Assembly (NCBI GenBank): GCA_963580455.1
Contig: OY756971.1
Coordinates: 12,671,001-12,735,000, forward strand
From: Euonymus europaeus
Taxonomy: Eukaryota; Streptophyta; Magnoliopsida; Celastrales; Celastraceae
Reading direction: 5' to 3'
Length of the DNA: 64,000 nt
The notes under the pieces were generated by a model that worked only from the letters and a program-made list of their open reading frames with translations, ran no database searches and was not told the DNA's origin. Of the stretch, positions 46,010-57,993 are shown piece after piece. A program made the translations under genes and the position numbers. The first letter of the stretch is position 1. Each line of letters starts with the position of its first letter.

Positions 46010-47043
46010 TATCTCCTATGAATTGAGGGCTAGCACAGTGAACTTAAATGTAATTCCGAATTTGATATCACAAAATGATATATGTGCTCTCGGTGTTAAT
46101 ACTTTCAGCCACAATGATCTTCTATCCGATAAGATGAAGACGAGATCTTGGATGATGATGATGATGATGATGAAGGTGATCATTTTCTTAGTTGTATGGG
46201 TGCAAGGCCTTCTATATTCTCACAATTTCAGAGCAGTATGGATGCCGAGACATATGCTCACTATATGGAGCCTCCGACTCTAGAATTTACAGATATTAGC
46301 TAGACCAACCAAGTTGTGGATAATCAATGGGTGCAACAACAAGTTAACTCTAAAATACAAATGAGAAGTTGTATGTTGGAGCACAATTTGCAATGAATAT
46401 GGTTGAAAATTTTAACAGTATCCTGAAAGCTGCTCGTGCTTTACCAATCACAGGATTGATTCAACTAACCTTCTATAGGTGTAATGCATATCATACCCTC
46501 CATCGACAAGATGATTGGGCTCGAGCTTTTTTTGGAGCTGAATTCACACCAGATGTAGATTTAAAATTGCAGGGTTTGAGACAACAATTGAATGCATATG
46601 AGGTGGTAATGTTTCATTATCAACCGAGGCTATTTGAAGTGAAACGTGCATCATCGAGATTAAGCCATCTGTCCAGGCCTTGACTCTCAAATGTTGTTGA
46701 CTTGGGCAATACCACATGTACATGGAACGAATGGTTAATCTATCATTACTCTTGTTCGCATGTTATTGTTGTATATGTTCGTGGACGGATTTTATTCTAT
46801 AAAGAGCTATCTCAATACTTGGGCTCCGATGTTTTTTCCAATATCAGACTAGTCAACCTGGCCCACTTACTATGGCCCAATTATTATTCTAAATCCTACC
46901 TTATGAAGGAGTAAGAAAGGCAAACCTCAGTCCACTCACCTTCACAATGAGATGGATGCTACGGATGGTGCTTACAGACCCCAGCGTTGTGATCTCTGTC
47001 ACACTATAGGACACACTAGGAGATCCTGTTCTAATAGGAATTA
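46010..47043 (+). pseudogene. MULE transposase with internal deletion
   Basis: The N-terminal acidic part (about 46,130-46,330, with a GAT-repeat Asp run) is followed abruptly by the C-terminal portion. That portion has 'NMVENFNSILKAARALPI' (46,380) with the catalytic Glu, a SWIM-like 'YSCSHVI' (about 46,750), and a CCHC knuckle 'CDLCHTIGHTRRSC' (46,985-47,030) ending in TAG at 47,041-47,043. The segment with the two catalytic aspartates is missing. It is of the same broad type as the transposase at 15.6-17.9 kb but not a close copy. Confidence 0.7.
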
Positions 47044-47184
47044 GTGAATAGTTAATTAATGATTGTTTATTCTCACAAATGCTTGAAATATGTTTTAGAT
47101 TCAAACCAATATGCATTTGAAATCACTGGATGTTGGATGCCCATTAATCACAAGTGAAGACATGTCACAATGAGATCAAAACAT

Positions 47185-47213
47185 GTCAAATTTTGAATAG
47201 GTTAAAATTTGAC
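47185..47213. repeat. Perfect short inverted repeat
   Basis: GTCAAATTTT (47,185-47,194) and AAAATTTGAC (47,204-47,213) pair perfectly around a 9-base loop. Confidence 0.8.
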
Positions 47214-47296
47214 AATACAAACCAATGTGGGCAATGCTGACTCAAATATAAGACACGTCACGCAAAGTCAAGTACAAGACACGTCACTTTGACAAC

Positions 47297-47530
47297 AAAT
47301 CATGCAAATTTTGGGCAATGTCACATGTTGGCCCCACTATCACAAGTCAGTATGCTCGTGTGTCAAGGCCAAATCATACCAAATTTTGGGCAATGCCATA
47401 TGTGGGCCCTGCTAACCAAGTACATAAGTCAATGTACCCGTGTGTCAAGACCAAATCATGCCAAATTTCGGGTAATGCCACATATGGGCCCTGCTAGCCA
47501 AGCATAAAAATCAATGTGCCCGTGTATCAT
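47297..47530 (+). repeat. Three-copy tandem repeat, 74-82-bp unit
   Basis: AAATCATGCCAAATTTTGGG starts at 47,297, 47,371 and 47,453 with small changes. Each copy contains GGGCAATGCCACATGTGGGCCC and a CCCGTGTGTCAAG block. It lies just past the deleted MULE and may be its subterminal repeat. Confidence 0.8.
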
Positions 47531-47676
47531 CGCCGTTAAGTGAAAAGTAGACAAATCGTTTGGGTTGGCTTGCCATGGAGGATAGGAGTGGTAGATTATA
47601 AAATATTTAGAATCTAGCATTAGATTGGGAAATAATAGTTGTTTCATGGTACATAAAAGAAAAAAAATCTTGTATC

Positions 47677-47965
47677 ATTGGGTCTTTTTTTTTTGGGAAT
47701 TTTTTTATTAAACTTTGAAGTGGAATTAAGAGAGAAACACATCATTCACTCACAAACAAAACAACTAATGTCAGGTCAAGTGATAGAGAAGAAAGAAAGG
47801 AAGGCATCAAAGTGACATCTTGTAGCAGAGAGATGAACATCACCAACAATTTTCCAAAAAATTATTTTTTGTGTTTTTTGTATTGTATTTTTTTTATATG
47901 TTTTGTGTAAAAGATAGGTTAGACGGCAATCAAACCAGTGATTTTTGGAGAGGAATGAAATGGAG
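47677..47965 (+). repeat. Unnamed interspersed repeat, copy 4
   Basis: The closest relative is copy 1 at 35.4 kb: both have ACATCATTCA, ATGTCAGGTCAAGTGA and GAACATCAC.AACA blocks in the same order. Confidence 0.65.
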
Positions 47966-48036
47966 ACTGCAATTTGTTCTTTTGTATTTTACAACTATTT
48001 TGAAAGTAAAGTTGGGTACATGAGTTTACCGGTATG

Positions 48037-48238
48037 AAGTTGGCGCTTTGTTTGGAGTGGTTTTGATCTTTCATTTGGTATTTTTATGTAATTAAGCTTT
48101 GGTTTTTTTTTTTTTTGAGTTGTTTTTTTTTAGGAATTTTTGATCAGATTTCATTGGGAATTAAGTGAGAAACACAACATTCACTAACAAACGAAACAAT
48201 TTATCATAGTTCAAGTGACAGAGAAGAAAGAAAGAAAG
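48037..48238 (+). repeat. Unnamed interspersed repeat, copy 5
   Basis: The closest relative is copy 2 at 38.0 kb. It is cut on the right by the Athila-like LTR at 48,239, just as copy 2 is cut by a solo LTR. Confidence 0.65.
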
Positions 48239-49768
48239 TGACTCGCCTAAAAAGGTGAGTGGATTTACGCTTTCCCAAGTGTAAGTTTGTCAAAATAATA
48301 TTAAGGATGAATCCCAAATCGTCTCACAAAGACTTTTGGTTTCGTCTTGGGTCTATGGATTATTAACCTAATTACTTAATTAAATATGATATTCACAATG
48401 CAAGTGGTGGCAAAATGACAATAACCATCAATTAGATTCGGTTTTTCCTCTTTAGGTAGATGATGAAACTCAACCTAATATGCAATATATAAAATGGAAA
48501 CTAATCTAATGCAAAAGATCAAAGTCAAAATGAACAAAATAAAGCATAACATAAATCATTGAAATATAAATTGAACCAAAATGGAAAATATGCAAGTAGA
48601 TTGAACTAAATACTATGAATCCAAATGTGATAACAAAATAAAATAACAATAAGTAAAAGGAGTTTAGAAATAAAATCCAATGTCGAATGTTGAGGCGAAT
48701 CGGCCTTCCAATCTACAAATAGAAGTTGAGGCTAATCCAACTTAGACTCTTTTCAAGCTCTACAAGGAGAAAGAATTTCTTTTTCTAGTTGGTTGGGTCT
48801 CCAAAACTCCTAGCAATTTTCAAGTGATTGATTTTCGAATGCCAAGCAATAACCAAAGTGAAGAACAAAGAAAGAGAATAAAAACCTAGAGAAAATGTAT
48901 AAAATTCGGCCAAAATGAGAGTTGATACAAGAATGAGGTCTAGAGACCCTTAAAACCCTAATACATATGCTAAAATACCATCCTAACCCTATACAAATAA
49001 GTCGCATTAGTTAAATACATTAATTTTCTCAAAATATCTCTTAGAAATCGCGTAAAAGTGTTGTTGTCGGGGTGGTGTCCGAACGACTAGTAGAGGTGTC
49101 CTGACGGCATGGTGTAGAGGTAGCCTCAGGTTGCTTCTGTATAAGTTTATGAACAAAGTGTCCGAACGGCTAGTGGAGGTGTCCGGATGGTAGCAGCAAA
49201 AATCTAGCAGACTCCAATTCTTAATGGATTTATGCCTATAAATACTCTTTGGAAAGATCTGGATGTCTTCTTCAACTTTGTAGAAGAAAGTTTATTCAAA
49301 TTCGATCATATTCGTCTTCAAAAGTTGACAAGAAAACTCTTGCGTAGATTATGCAACAACAGTCTTTATGACTTTTGGCTCTTCCAAAACGATCCCGGTT
49401 GATCTGGAGCCTACAAAAATCATTCAAACAAGTCATAAATGACTGAAACAAACTTCAACAAGTGTTAAAACCATTTTTAGGTTGATAGAACCAAATCCGG
49501 CACATTAAAACCCACATGTTTAAAAGAGAGCATTTCCACAACTTGTAGCCATTATGCCCAAAACTTGGATTTCAAATCTCTAAGCTACCAAACAAACTTG
49601 AACCACTACAAAACATCAAAAATGACTGTGTCAAAGTGTTAAATTATGCATTGGCTCATTAACACGGATTTCGGCAACTCAAACCTAAAATGTGATTTTT
49701 AATCATTAAAACTCGGCTTTTATTCTTCTAAACTCCACAACAATATACAAAATCTCATCCTAATCACA
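48239..49768 (-). repeat. 3' LTR of the Athila-like element
   Basis: 1,530 bp. On minus it starts TGTGATTAGGATGAG after the polypurine tract and ends TTAGGCGAGTCA. It contains two GTGTCCGAACG/GTGTCCGGATGG-like blocks (49,075-49,185), echoing the palindromes of the solo LTR at 38,240. Confidence 0.8.
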
Positions 49769-50516
49769 ACCCCCAGCTAGCTTTTTGCTAGTACTCAAGG
49801 AAAATAACAAAGTCAATTGGGGTGGATTTCAGGAGAAAAAATTTACTCTCAAACCAAGTTGTTAGGAACGTGTTTTAGTGTAAGCATGCATTGACAAGTT
49901 CTTCCCTAAATGTTTAACCCTCAGAATGAACACATGACAAAGATGCAAGGAAGCACAAAACTCAACCTAGTCTTGATTTTAACTAAAAAAAGTTGCTTTA
50001 TATTGAAACCGAACCATTCTCATGTCTGTGTGTGTGTGAATGACGACTTGGAACATCTGTGACATCAATCCAGATTAGAAAATGCAAAAATGGTTCATCA
50101 AATGAATCTCTAACATGAAGTTCGAGCCGCCATATGCTCACTTTTCAAAACTTCTCTCCACTAATGTAGCCCAACACACAATCAATAATCCCATAGGACT
50201 TTACAAGCATGTAACTTAGGTTGATGATATAGGTATGTCAAAATGGAATTTTAGGCTTAAACCACAACTCAAATAGACATGTCAATGTAACAATGGTCAT
50301 ACATATGCATGCATGCACACATGCACAAAAGTAGTCCCAACTCATCTTTTCACACTCACTTTACTTATTTTTTTCTTTCTCTTTTTCTCTTTTTTTCTTG
50401 TATATATGTACCACATTGACTTTATTGGTGGCATGCAACTTTCTTACTCTGTACATATCCCAAACTTGGATATTTTTATTCAATGAACTAGGTTGTTACT
50501 TTATTTTGCTATTTTT

Positions 50517-50578
<62 letters not shown>

Positions 50579-51360
50579 AGCAAGCAACTCCTTACAAAAT
50601 ACACCATCACAAGAACACATCACTCAACCCATATGCATGATGATATGCACAAGCATCCCATAAAAACATATATATTCAATTGTACAGATAATGCATGGGA
50701 GAAAATTTGTTCTAGCTAGGTACATATGTAGGTGCTTAAAGGAAAAAGTTAATATTTGGCTAGGAGGGAAAAACTAAGGATACATTTAAAGTATGGTAGG
50801 CATGAAATTAAGCTCAAACGACCAAAGAAGGCCTTGTGTCATCTCATCAGTCAAGTGTAGACTAGAATTTTGCATCAAGAGTTTATCAAGTGAGTTTTAG
50901 TGCTTGTGAGATTCAAAAGACTAAAACTAAGCATAACTTCTCCAAATATTCAACACTTCAAAACCTCATGGTCATATGCTCAGGGGAAGAGGGAAATAGT
51001 TCAAACTTCAAAACAAGACAAACTAAAAAGTCAAGTATAATCCAATGGATCTTACATGCCTTTCACAACAAGTCACAATTCAGATTTTTCATCATAAGCA
51101 ATCAAGGAATCACAACAACACAAAGCTTTTCACAACACACAGTTCAATTTTTTTTTCTTTGAGAACTTTTACTTTCAAATTTTTTAAAACTATACCAAAC
51201 ACAAACTGGGCACTTCCCACCCCTAACTAGAGTAAGACATGGTCTCTATGGATGAAATGAACAAAATAGGTGCAAAAGAAGTGATTATTCAATGCAAATG
51301 CAAAACAATAAGTGGTTCTAAGACTACAATACTCTCAAAATATCACAAACAAACGAAGCA
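49769..51360 (-). other. 3' non-coding region of the Athila-like element
   Basis: The long stretch between pol and the 3' LTR has no recognisable domain. It includes a (CT)n microsatellite at about 50,519-50,578. Athila relatives often carry a long region or an extra env-like frame here; I see no such frame. Confidence 0.55.
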
Positions 51361-51363
51361 ATG

Positions 51364-52525
51364 TCACGGCATCAGCACCCCCATGACGAGGTATATGCAT
51401 AACAAAAAAACAACAGAAGGAGTTGAGAGTACTCCCTGGATATCCTGTAGAAGGAGTGTCTCATCCTCTGGTTTATAGGGAGCAAGGAATGACTTGAGCC
51501 TTTGTCCATTCACAGTGAAGGTGGTCACATTCTTCGGATTTGCAATATCAACAGTACCATGAGAATGAACCTTCTTGACAATGTAGGGGCCACTCCAATG
51601 AGTTTTCAACTTTCCTGGAAAAATATTGAGCCGATAATTGTAGAGAAGCACTTTTTGCTCAATGAAAAACTATTTATCCAAGATCTTCTTGTCATGCAAA
51701 GCTTTCATCCTCTCCTTGGAAAATTTGGCATTGTCATATGCCTCAATTATTGCTTCTTTCAGATCTGAAATCTGCAACTTTCTCAAACCTTGGGCATCAT
51801 CAAGTTAAGAGTCAATCTTTTTTAATAGCCCATAAAGCATGATGTTGAATCTCAATAGGAAAATGACATGCACAACCATAAACCAAACGATAAGGTGACA
51901 TGTCAAGAGTGATTTTGAATGCAGTTTTATAAGCCCAAAGAGCAACAAGTAGTTTATCAAACCAATCCTTTCTATTAGGATAAATAGTCTTTTCAACAAT
52001 GATCTTGATCTCTCTATTAGTCAACTCAGCTTGGCCACTAGTTTGGGGGTGATATGGAGTAGAGACCTTGTGAGTCACTCCATATTTTTTCATGAGATGC
52101 TGAAAAGGTTTATTACAAAATTGTGAACTCCCATCACTAATTATGGCCTTAGGCATGCCAAAATGTGTAAACAAGTCTTTGAAAAAATTAAGGACAACCT
52201 TATGATCATTGGTTCTACATGGTATAGCTTCTACCCACTTGGAAACATAATCAACAACAAGCAAAATATACTTGTAACCATTAGAAATAGGAAAATACCC
52301 CATAAAATCAATTCCCCAACAATCAAATATTTCAAGAGTCAATATGGGAGATAGAGGCATCATATTCCTAACTGTGATTTTTTCAAGTTTTTGACGAGAT
52401 TCACATTTTTTACACCACAACACAAAAAATTTTAAACATGGCAGCCAATAAAATCCACTTAATAAAAATTTTGCAACAGTTTTCTGGGTTACAAAGTGAC
52501 CATGACAAGCCATGGAAAAACTCAA
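51364..52525 (-). pseudogene. Athila-like integrase (broken)
   Basis: The frame at 52,525-51,812 holds zinc-finger remains ('CKKCESRQK'), the catalytic core '[11 protein letters not shown]' (first Asp), '[11 protein letters not shown]' (second Asp) and '[17 protein letters not shown]' (Glu). A second frame, 51,651-51,364, holds the C-terminal domain ('KTHWSGPYIVKKV'). A gap with stops lies between them. The active-site residues are all present, but the protein is interrupted. Confidence 0.85.
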
Positions 52526-52789
52526 AAACTAATGCAAATTCTTCATCACATCTTCCCACCAACTGATCAGCATGATATTTAAAAATATAAGGTGAGTCGA
52601 ATCAAAAATTAGAAAGGAACCTACGCTTGTCTTGAATGTTCCAATGAGAAGGTATCTACTCAGAAACAAGGTAGTTCACAATATCCGCGAACCAAGGTGC
52701 ATGCGACACAACAAAAAGATGCTCATCGGAAAAGTCATCATGCAAAGGTGGAGAAGTATGAGACTCAGGTAGCTGCAATCTAGACAAGT

Positions 52790-53647
52790 GGTCAGCTATC
52801 ACATTCTCGACACCTTTTTATTCTTAATAATGACGTCAAACTCTAGAAGCAACAAGATCGAGCGTATCAACCTGGGTTTAGCATCTTTCTTTTGCAACAA
52901 ATACTTCAAAGCAGAGTGGTTAGTAAAAATGTTGACAGGAGAACCAATTATATAAGAACGAAATTTATCTAAAGCAAACCCAACTGCGAGCAATCCCTTT
53001 AATTTTCAGTGGTGGTATAATTTTTATGTGCATCATTTAATGTTTTACTTGCATAATAAATCATAAAAGGTTTACCATTAATTCTTTGACCTAAAACAAC
53101 ACCTAAAGCATAATCACTAACATCACTCATAAGCTGAAATGGTAAATTCCACCTAAGAGATTGCATGACGTGAGCAACTATCAAGTGTTTATTTAGGGTC
53201 TCAAAAGCATATTGACATTCATCAGACAAAACAAATTCATTATCATTTTGGAATAAAGCACACAATGGTTTAGTGATAGCACTAAAACCTTGAATAAAAT
53301 GATTGTAGAAGCCGGCATGACCAAGAAAAGATCGAATATCCTTCACAATCCTAGGACTAAGTAACTGAGAAATCAATTCTATCTTAGCCCGATCGACCTC
53401 TATACCACATTTTGACACTAAATGTTTAAGTACCAACCCAGTAGTCACCATAAACTGACATTTTTTTCCAATTAAGTAACAAATTCTTTGCTTCACATCT
53501 AGTCAACACAACATTCAGATTTTTCAAGCACACATCAAAGGAGCATTCAGTCACAGAAAAATCATCCAAAAAAACTTCACACATGTCCTCAAACATATCA
53601 GAAAAAATGCTCATCATGCAACGTTGGAATGTGGCAGGGCATTGCAT
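52790..53647 (-). pseudogene. Athila-like reverse transcriptase and RNase H (broken)
   Basis: 'ATFQRCMMSIFSDMFEDMCEVFLDDFSV' (53,647 down) contains the RT catalytic 'FLDD'. It is followed by 'SFLGHAGFYNHFI' and by RNase H parts 'LMSDVSDYALGVVLGQ' and 'NHSALKYLLQKKDAKPRLIR'. Frames change near 53,450 and 52,996. In intact relatives this copies RNA into DNA. Confidence 0.8.
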
Positions 53648-54035
53648 AGGCCAAAAGGCATCATCCTAAAGGCAAATGTGTCAAAAGGGCAAGTGAAAGT
53701 GATCTTCTCTTGATCCTCTGGAACTATGGAAATTTGATAATAACAAAAAAACCATCTAAAAAGTAATAAAACTCATTTCGAGCAACCTTTTCCAAAATTT
53801 GGACAAGAAAGAGCAATGGGAAATGATCTTTGCGATTGACCGAATTCGGTTTTTGGTAGTCTATGCACATGCGCCAACTGTCACTTTCCTAGTAAGAATT
53901 AAATCAACAAAAGAATTTTCAATGACAGTCAAACCAGATTTCTTAGAGACTACCTGTGTTACTCACCCACTTACTGTTGGAGATAGGATAGATGATGCCA
54001 ACTGCTGGAAGCTTCAATACCTCCTTCTTCATCAC

Positions 54036-55227
54036 TTATTTCATGGCAGGGTTAAGTCTCCTTTGTGCATCTCTCACTGGTGTAGAATCTCCCTCCAGAA
54101 AAATATTGTGAGTACAAATATTGGGGTCAATACCCTTTATGTCTGCAATGGTCCAGCCAATAGCTCTCTTGTGCTTTTGTAGAACTACTACCAAACTGGT
54201 TTCTTGCTCAAGAGTAAGCCGAGATGAAATGACAACAGTGAATGTAGCCTCTTCTGGACCAGGGAAAATGTACTTCAAATCATCAGGGAGCTTTTTCACC
54301 TCAAGAGCAGGAATCTCCTCGATGGATGGCTTCATCTCCTTGGGTGGATCAAGAACCTCAAATTTTGGTCTCCACTATCTACCAATGTGGTTCACTTTCT
54401 CCAACTCAACTGAATCATCAATATCAAAGAGCTCCTCTGATGTGATAGGAGAAAATTCATCCAAGTCATCTTCTAAATCATCAACTCGGCCAGATTTCTT
54501 AAGATATTCATCCTCATATATACTCTCAGAATGAAGAATAAAGTATAAATCTGATGGGCTAAAACTCTGAACCCAATCTATTGCTTGTAACTCTAAATCA
54601 TCGTAGTCACTAGGCATCTTGCAAGCAGTGAAGACATTAGTCTCAAAAGTCCTATTGCCAAAAGTAATCTAGAGCATCCAACTTTTACAATTGATCAAAG
54701 CATCAGTAGTAACAAAGAAAGGACGCCCAAGAATTATGGGAGCACTACCAAGAGTGGAAGTGAGGTGTGGCATCTCAAAAACTACAAAGTCCATATGATA
54801 ATAGAACTTGCACCAAGACATCCTCCACAACTCTCTTTGGTTTATTGACTGTTTTGTCTGCCATTTACAAAAGCATGGGTGTTTACTTCAATTCTCCAAT
54901 ATCAAGTTTCTCATACACCTATAATGACAACAAGTTCATACTACCCCCCAAATTAAGTAAGACATTTTCAAGCCTTTTCTCACTAATCATCATAGAGATA
55001 GTAGGTGATCCATGATCGTACAACTTCTGAGGAGTATCACCCATAATCAAAGCTCCAACATCTTCAACTAGAAAAGACTTATTGGTCACATTCACCTTCC
55101 TTTTCGCAGTACATAAGTCCTTCAAGAACTTAGCATAGGAAGGGATTTGCTGAATAGCATCTAAAAGTGGAATGTTGAGCTTCACTTGCTTGAAAATTTC
55201 TTGAATCTCAGTATGATGCTTGTTCAT
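54036..55227 (-). pseudogene. Athila-like gag end, protease region and RT N-terminus (broken)
   Basis: 55,227-54,919 encodes the gag-end/protease linker ('IPLLDAIQQIPSYAKFLKDLC', 'LGGSMNLL'). 54,617-54,036 has an acidic linker and the RT start ('PALEVKKLPDDLKYIFPG', 'AIGWTIADIKGIDPNIC', 'RRLNPAMK'). Stops separate the pieces. Confidence 0.75.
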
Positions 55228-55701
55228 CTACGCAACTCTCAATCTATGGGGATAAGAGATAGTAGGTTAATAAACTCTCTCTTTTTCTTCCTCTACCACA
55301 GGTGGGGACTTTAATTCTGAATTTTCTTTATCTTTCTCTCCCTATGCTTCCTTTTTTACCTCAACTACCTCAAGTGCACTAACTGGTATAGAACTAGAAT
55401 ACTGAGAATCAACAAGGGCCTCAGGTCTATAAATCTGCTTCCCACTCCTCAAAGTGGTAATTGCCTTGGTTGTTTCAGAACCATCTCCAAAAATATTATG
55501 CACATGTTGTTGAGACTATTTCTTATAGACCGTAGGATTTGGTTGAGGTTGAGCTAGGAGCTCCCCTTTCTCAAGAGTGCTCAATGTGGTACTCATTTTC
55601 TAAATTGTTCCCCGCAAGTCATTTATGGCTTGAGTATTTTGATTATTTATAGTAGTCTGAACTTGCATAAACTGCTGAAAGGTAGTAGCCATCTCTGCTA
55701 C

Positions 55702-57831
55702 TGTAATATCCCGAACCCAAATTTTAAAAAATAAAATATAAATATAAATATAATAATTTTTCAAATTTGATATTTTTAATAAATACTACATATTTTTAGA
55801 AAAATATTGACGCAAGAATCAGCTGAATCAGAGTTGAATTGGATTTGTTACGGATTATGGAAGTTTAAGTATTATTTAGGAAATAAGGGCAAAATGGTAA
55901 TTTCATGAAAAATCTAGTATAATCCAGATTTTTCTGGTTCTCTTCTGGGCAGAATTTTGGCAGTGGCGTGAGAAGGAGGGCGAGAGAATTTTTGTATAGG
56001 TTTTCTTCGTTTGTGGTCCGATTGAGGCGTGGGAGGTGTCGAATCAAAGCTTGTGCAGAGAGGAACAAAACCCAACCAAAATCGTCGTCATCGGACCACC
56101 ACAGGCGGCGGAATCGGGCGGCGGGGTTTCGGTGTTCCGGCGACTTCAAAGAGCGATCCCGGTCGATTACCAAGGAGTTTCGGAACGAGACAAGACCAAT
56201 GGATTATTCGTCTTAAGAGCTTTAATTTGATATATGGTTCGCCAGAAAAAGTCGCAGGAATCGTTGGCTCCGGCGGTGACAGTGTTCACCGGTTACCCGA
56301 TTTGACTTTTACCCGAGTTGACTTTGACCGGGTTTGACTTTTGACCCGAGTTGACCGGGTTTGACCAGACTTGACTTTGACTATATTTCACTTTTGACCT
56401 GATTTGACCGTTGACTTTTGGTTGACTTTTTCGTATTTTGACTGTCGTGTATACGTATCCGTATTTCGATGCAGGAGATTGATTTTGGGATTTTGGATTG
56501 GGATTTCGGTGAGTCAAGGACGTATCACGGAGTAGCGTTAGTCGACATTACAGGTAGGGATTCTACCCTATTTCTTATTTGGGTTCCGGGAGTTCCGTAT
56601 TTGACAGACTCCTATTTGTCTATTGGTGTGAAATTCCCGGAGGTTGGGAATTTCTCTGTTTCTACTCTTATCTGATTCATTTTCGCAATTGCGACTATAT
56701 TACTATTTCAAACTATTTATGGATTGTGTTTGCATGACTGGTTGCACTCTTGTGCGCCACGTCTCCCGTGGGGCCCACACTCAGTGGTGGGGCCCACATC
56801 TTGTTTGTGGTTGTTTTTGGTGAGAGTTCAGATATGACTATACTCTGGTGATTTTCTGTGATGATGCTACGAGTTTATTGATGGATGATTTGTAGTGTGT
56901 GGGACCCACATTGGGCGACCCAGCCTACTTGATGATTTGTTGATGGTTCTGATCGGGTACGTACTTGGAGACCGGATTGAGGTGAAGTACATCCTAGGAG
57001 ACACTCTTCGATGTAGGCAATGCTATCGAGTACCTGATGTGGGCTCGATCCTCATCCAATCTGGGGAGTACCTGGACTGGGAGACACCTTGCGGGGATCA
57101 GGGTCGGTCCAGGGGAGGATTTTCTGGTGTTATGTGGATTCGAGTTGATATGGATTTGAGTTGGATTATGATTGAGTACTGATTTGAGAGTTGTACTTGA
57201 GGATGGTAGTGGTGGAGCCTACTCGGTATCTACCATACGGATTGACTGATTGTGATGAGGTGTATGTTTATCGATTTTCTCAGAGATTTTATACGCTATC
57301 AGGGTATCACTTATGGTCTTTCTTTATGTATTTTATATCTTACAAGTTTTCTTACTTTATCTCTGTTTATTGGAGTTCGGTGATACTAGAGTGTATCACT
57401 ATTTGAGTTTCTGTTCATCTCATTTACCTCTTGAGTTTTTACTTTTCGTTTATTCTGATGTTTGATATTTCTCTATATCCCTATTGAGCTTTGTGGCTCA
57501 TCCCTTTTATTCTCATGTTTTCCAGGTGAGATAGCCGGAGTGGATGATCAGCGCAGGGATGCGTGAGATGTGATGTGTGGCTGCTGGGTCGATATTTGTG
57601 TTTTTATATTTACATTCAGTTTCTACAATTTTCATGGATTTTCCGTTGTAGACTTCTGTTTGCATATTGACGGTATTTGGGATTGCTATTATTATAGTTA
57701 GCTTGTTGACTTATAGTGTTTTGGATAGCTTGGGTTTAAATTCGGTTCGGGGAACGGAGGAGTTCCCTGCCAGTCACGCCTCTAGGTTTCATGGTTGCTC
57801 ATCTGCACGTATCTTGGAGAGGGGCGTGACA
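55702..57831 (+). repeat. 5' LTR of the Tekay-type element
   Basis: 2,130 bp, TGTAATATCC...GGGGCGTGACA. It carries 14 same-strand TTGAC[C/T] motifs at about 56,297-56,445. Confidence 0.93.
56297..56445 (+). promoter_or_regulatory. W-box-like TTGAC array in the 5' LTR
   Basis: Fourteen TTGACC/TTGACT motifs lie on one strand in about 150 bp. Candidate binding platform for WRKY factors, about 600-740 bp into the LTR. Inference from motif only. Confidence 0.6.
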
Positions 57832-57834
57832 GAT

Positions 57835-57846
57835 TGGTATCGGAGG
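57835..57846 (+). other. Primer-binding site
   Basis: TGGTATCGGAGG starts three bases after the 5' LTR. It matches the initiator-Met tRNA complement (TGGTATCAGAGC) except at two positions. Confidence 0.8.
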
Positions 57847-57993
57847 TTGGTCAGATAGTTTTTGGGAGGTTATTGGGTTTCTTTTGTTTTCCCCCAGCTA
57901 CACATCACGCGCTTCCCGGCTGATTTGGTGAGTTATTATTTATTTACGTTTGGGAGGTATTCGATTTATGTACTGGTACGTTTACATTTCAGA

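Larger units (their letters stand above)
48239..55701 (-). mobile_element. Athila-like Ty3/gypsy element, truncated by the Tekay insertion
   Basis: On minus: pieces of gag and protease (55,701-54,900), RT (54,335-53,000), RNase H, integrase (52,525-51,364), a long 3' non-coding region, a polypurine tract (CTGGGGGT at about 49,769-49,776) and the 3' LTR (49,768-48,239). The gag-side half should lie beyond the Tekay element, outside the window. Domain order and gag-end wording ('AITTLRSGK', 'IPLLDAIQQIPSYAKFLKDLCT') fit Athila relatives. Multiple stops and shifts make it inactive. Confidence 0.85.

Noticed and set aside
47297..47530. CRISPR-like array
   Set aside because: The whole unit is repeated, spacers included, unit lengths vary, and this is plant DNA; it is an ordinary tandem repeat.
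49769..51360. An env-like gene in the Athila-like element
   Set aside because: The region is the right place for one, but no open frame or membrane-type pattern of useful length is present on the element strand.
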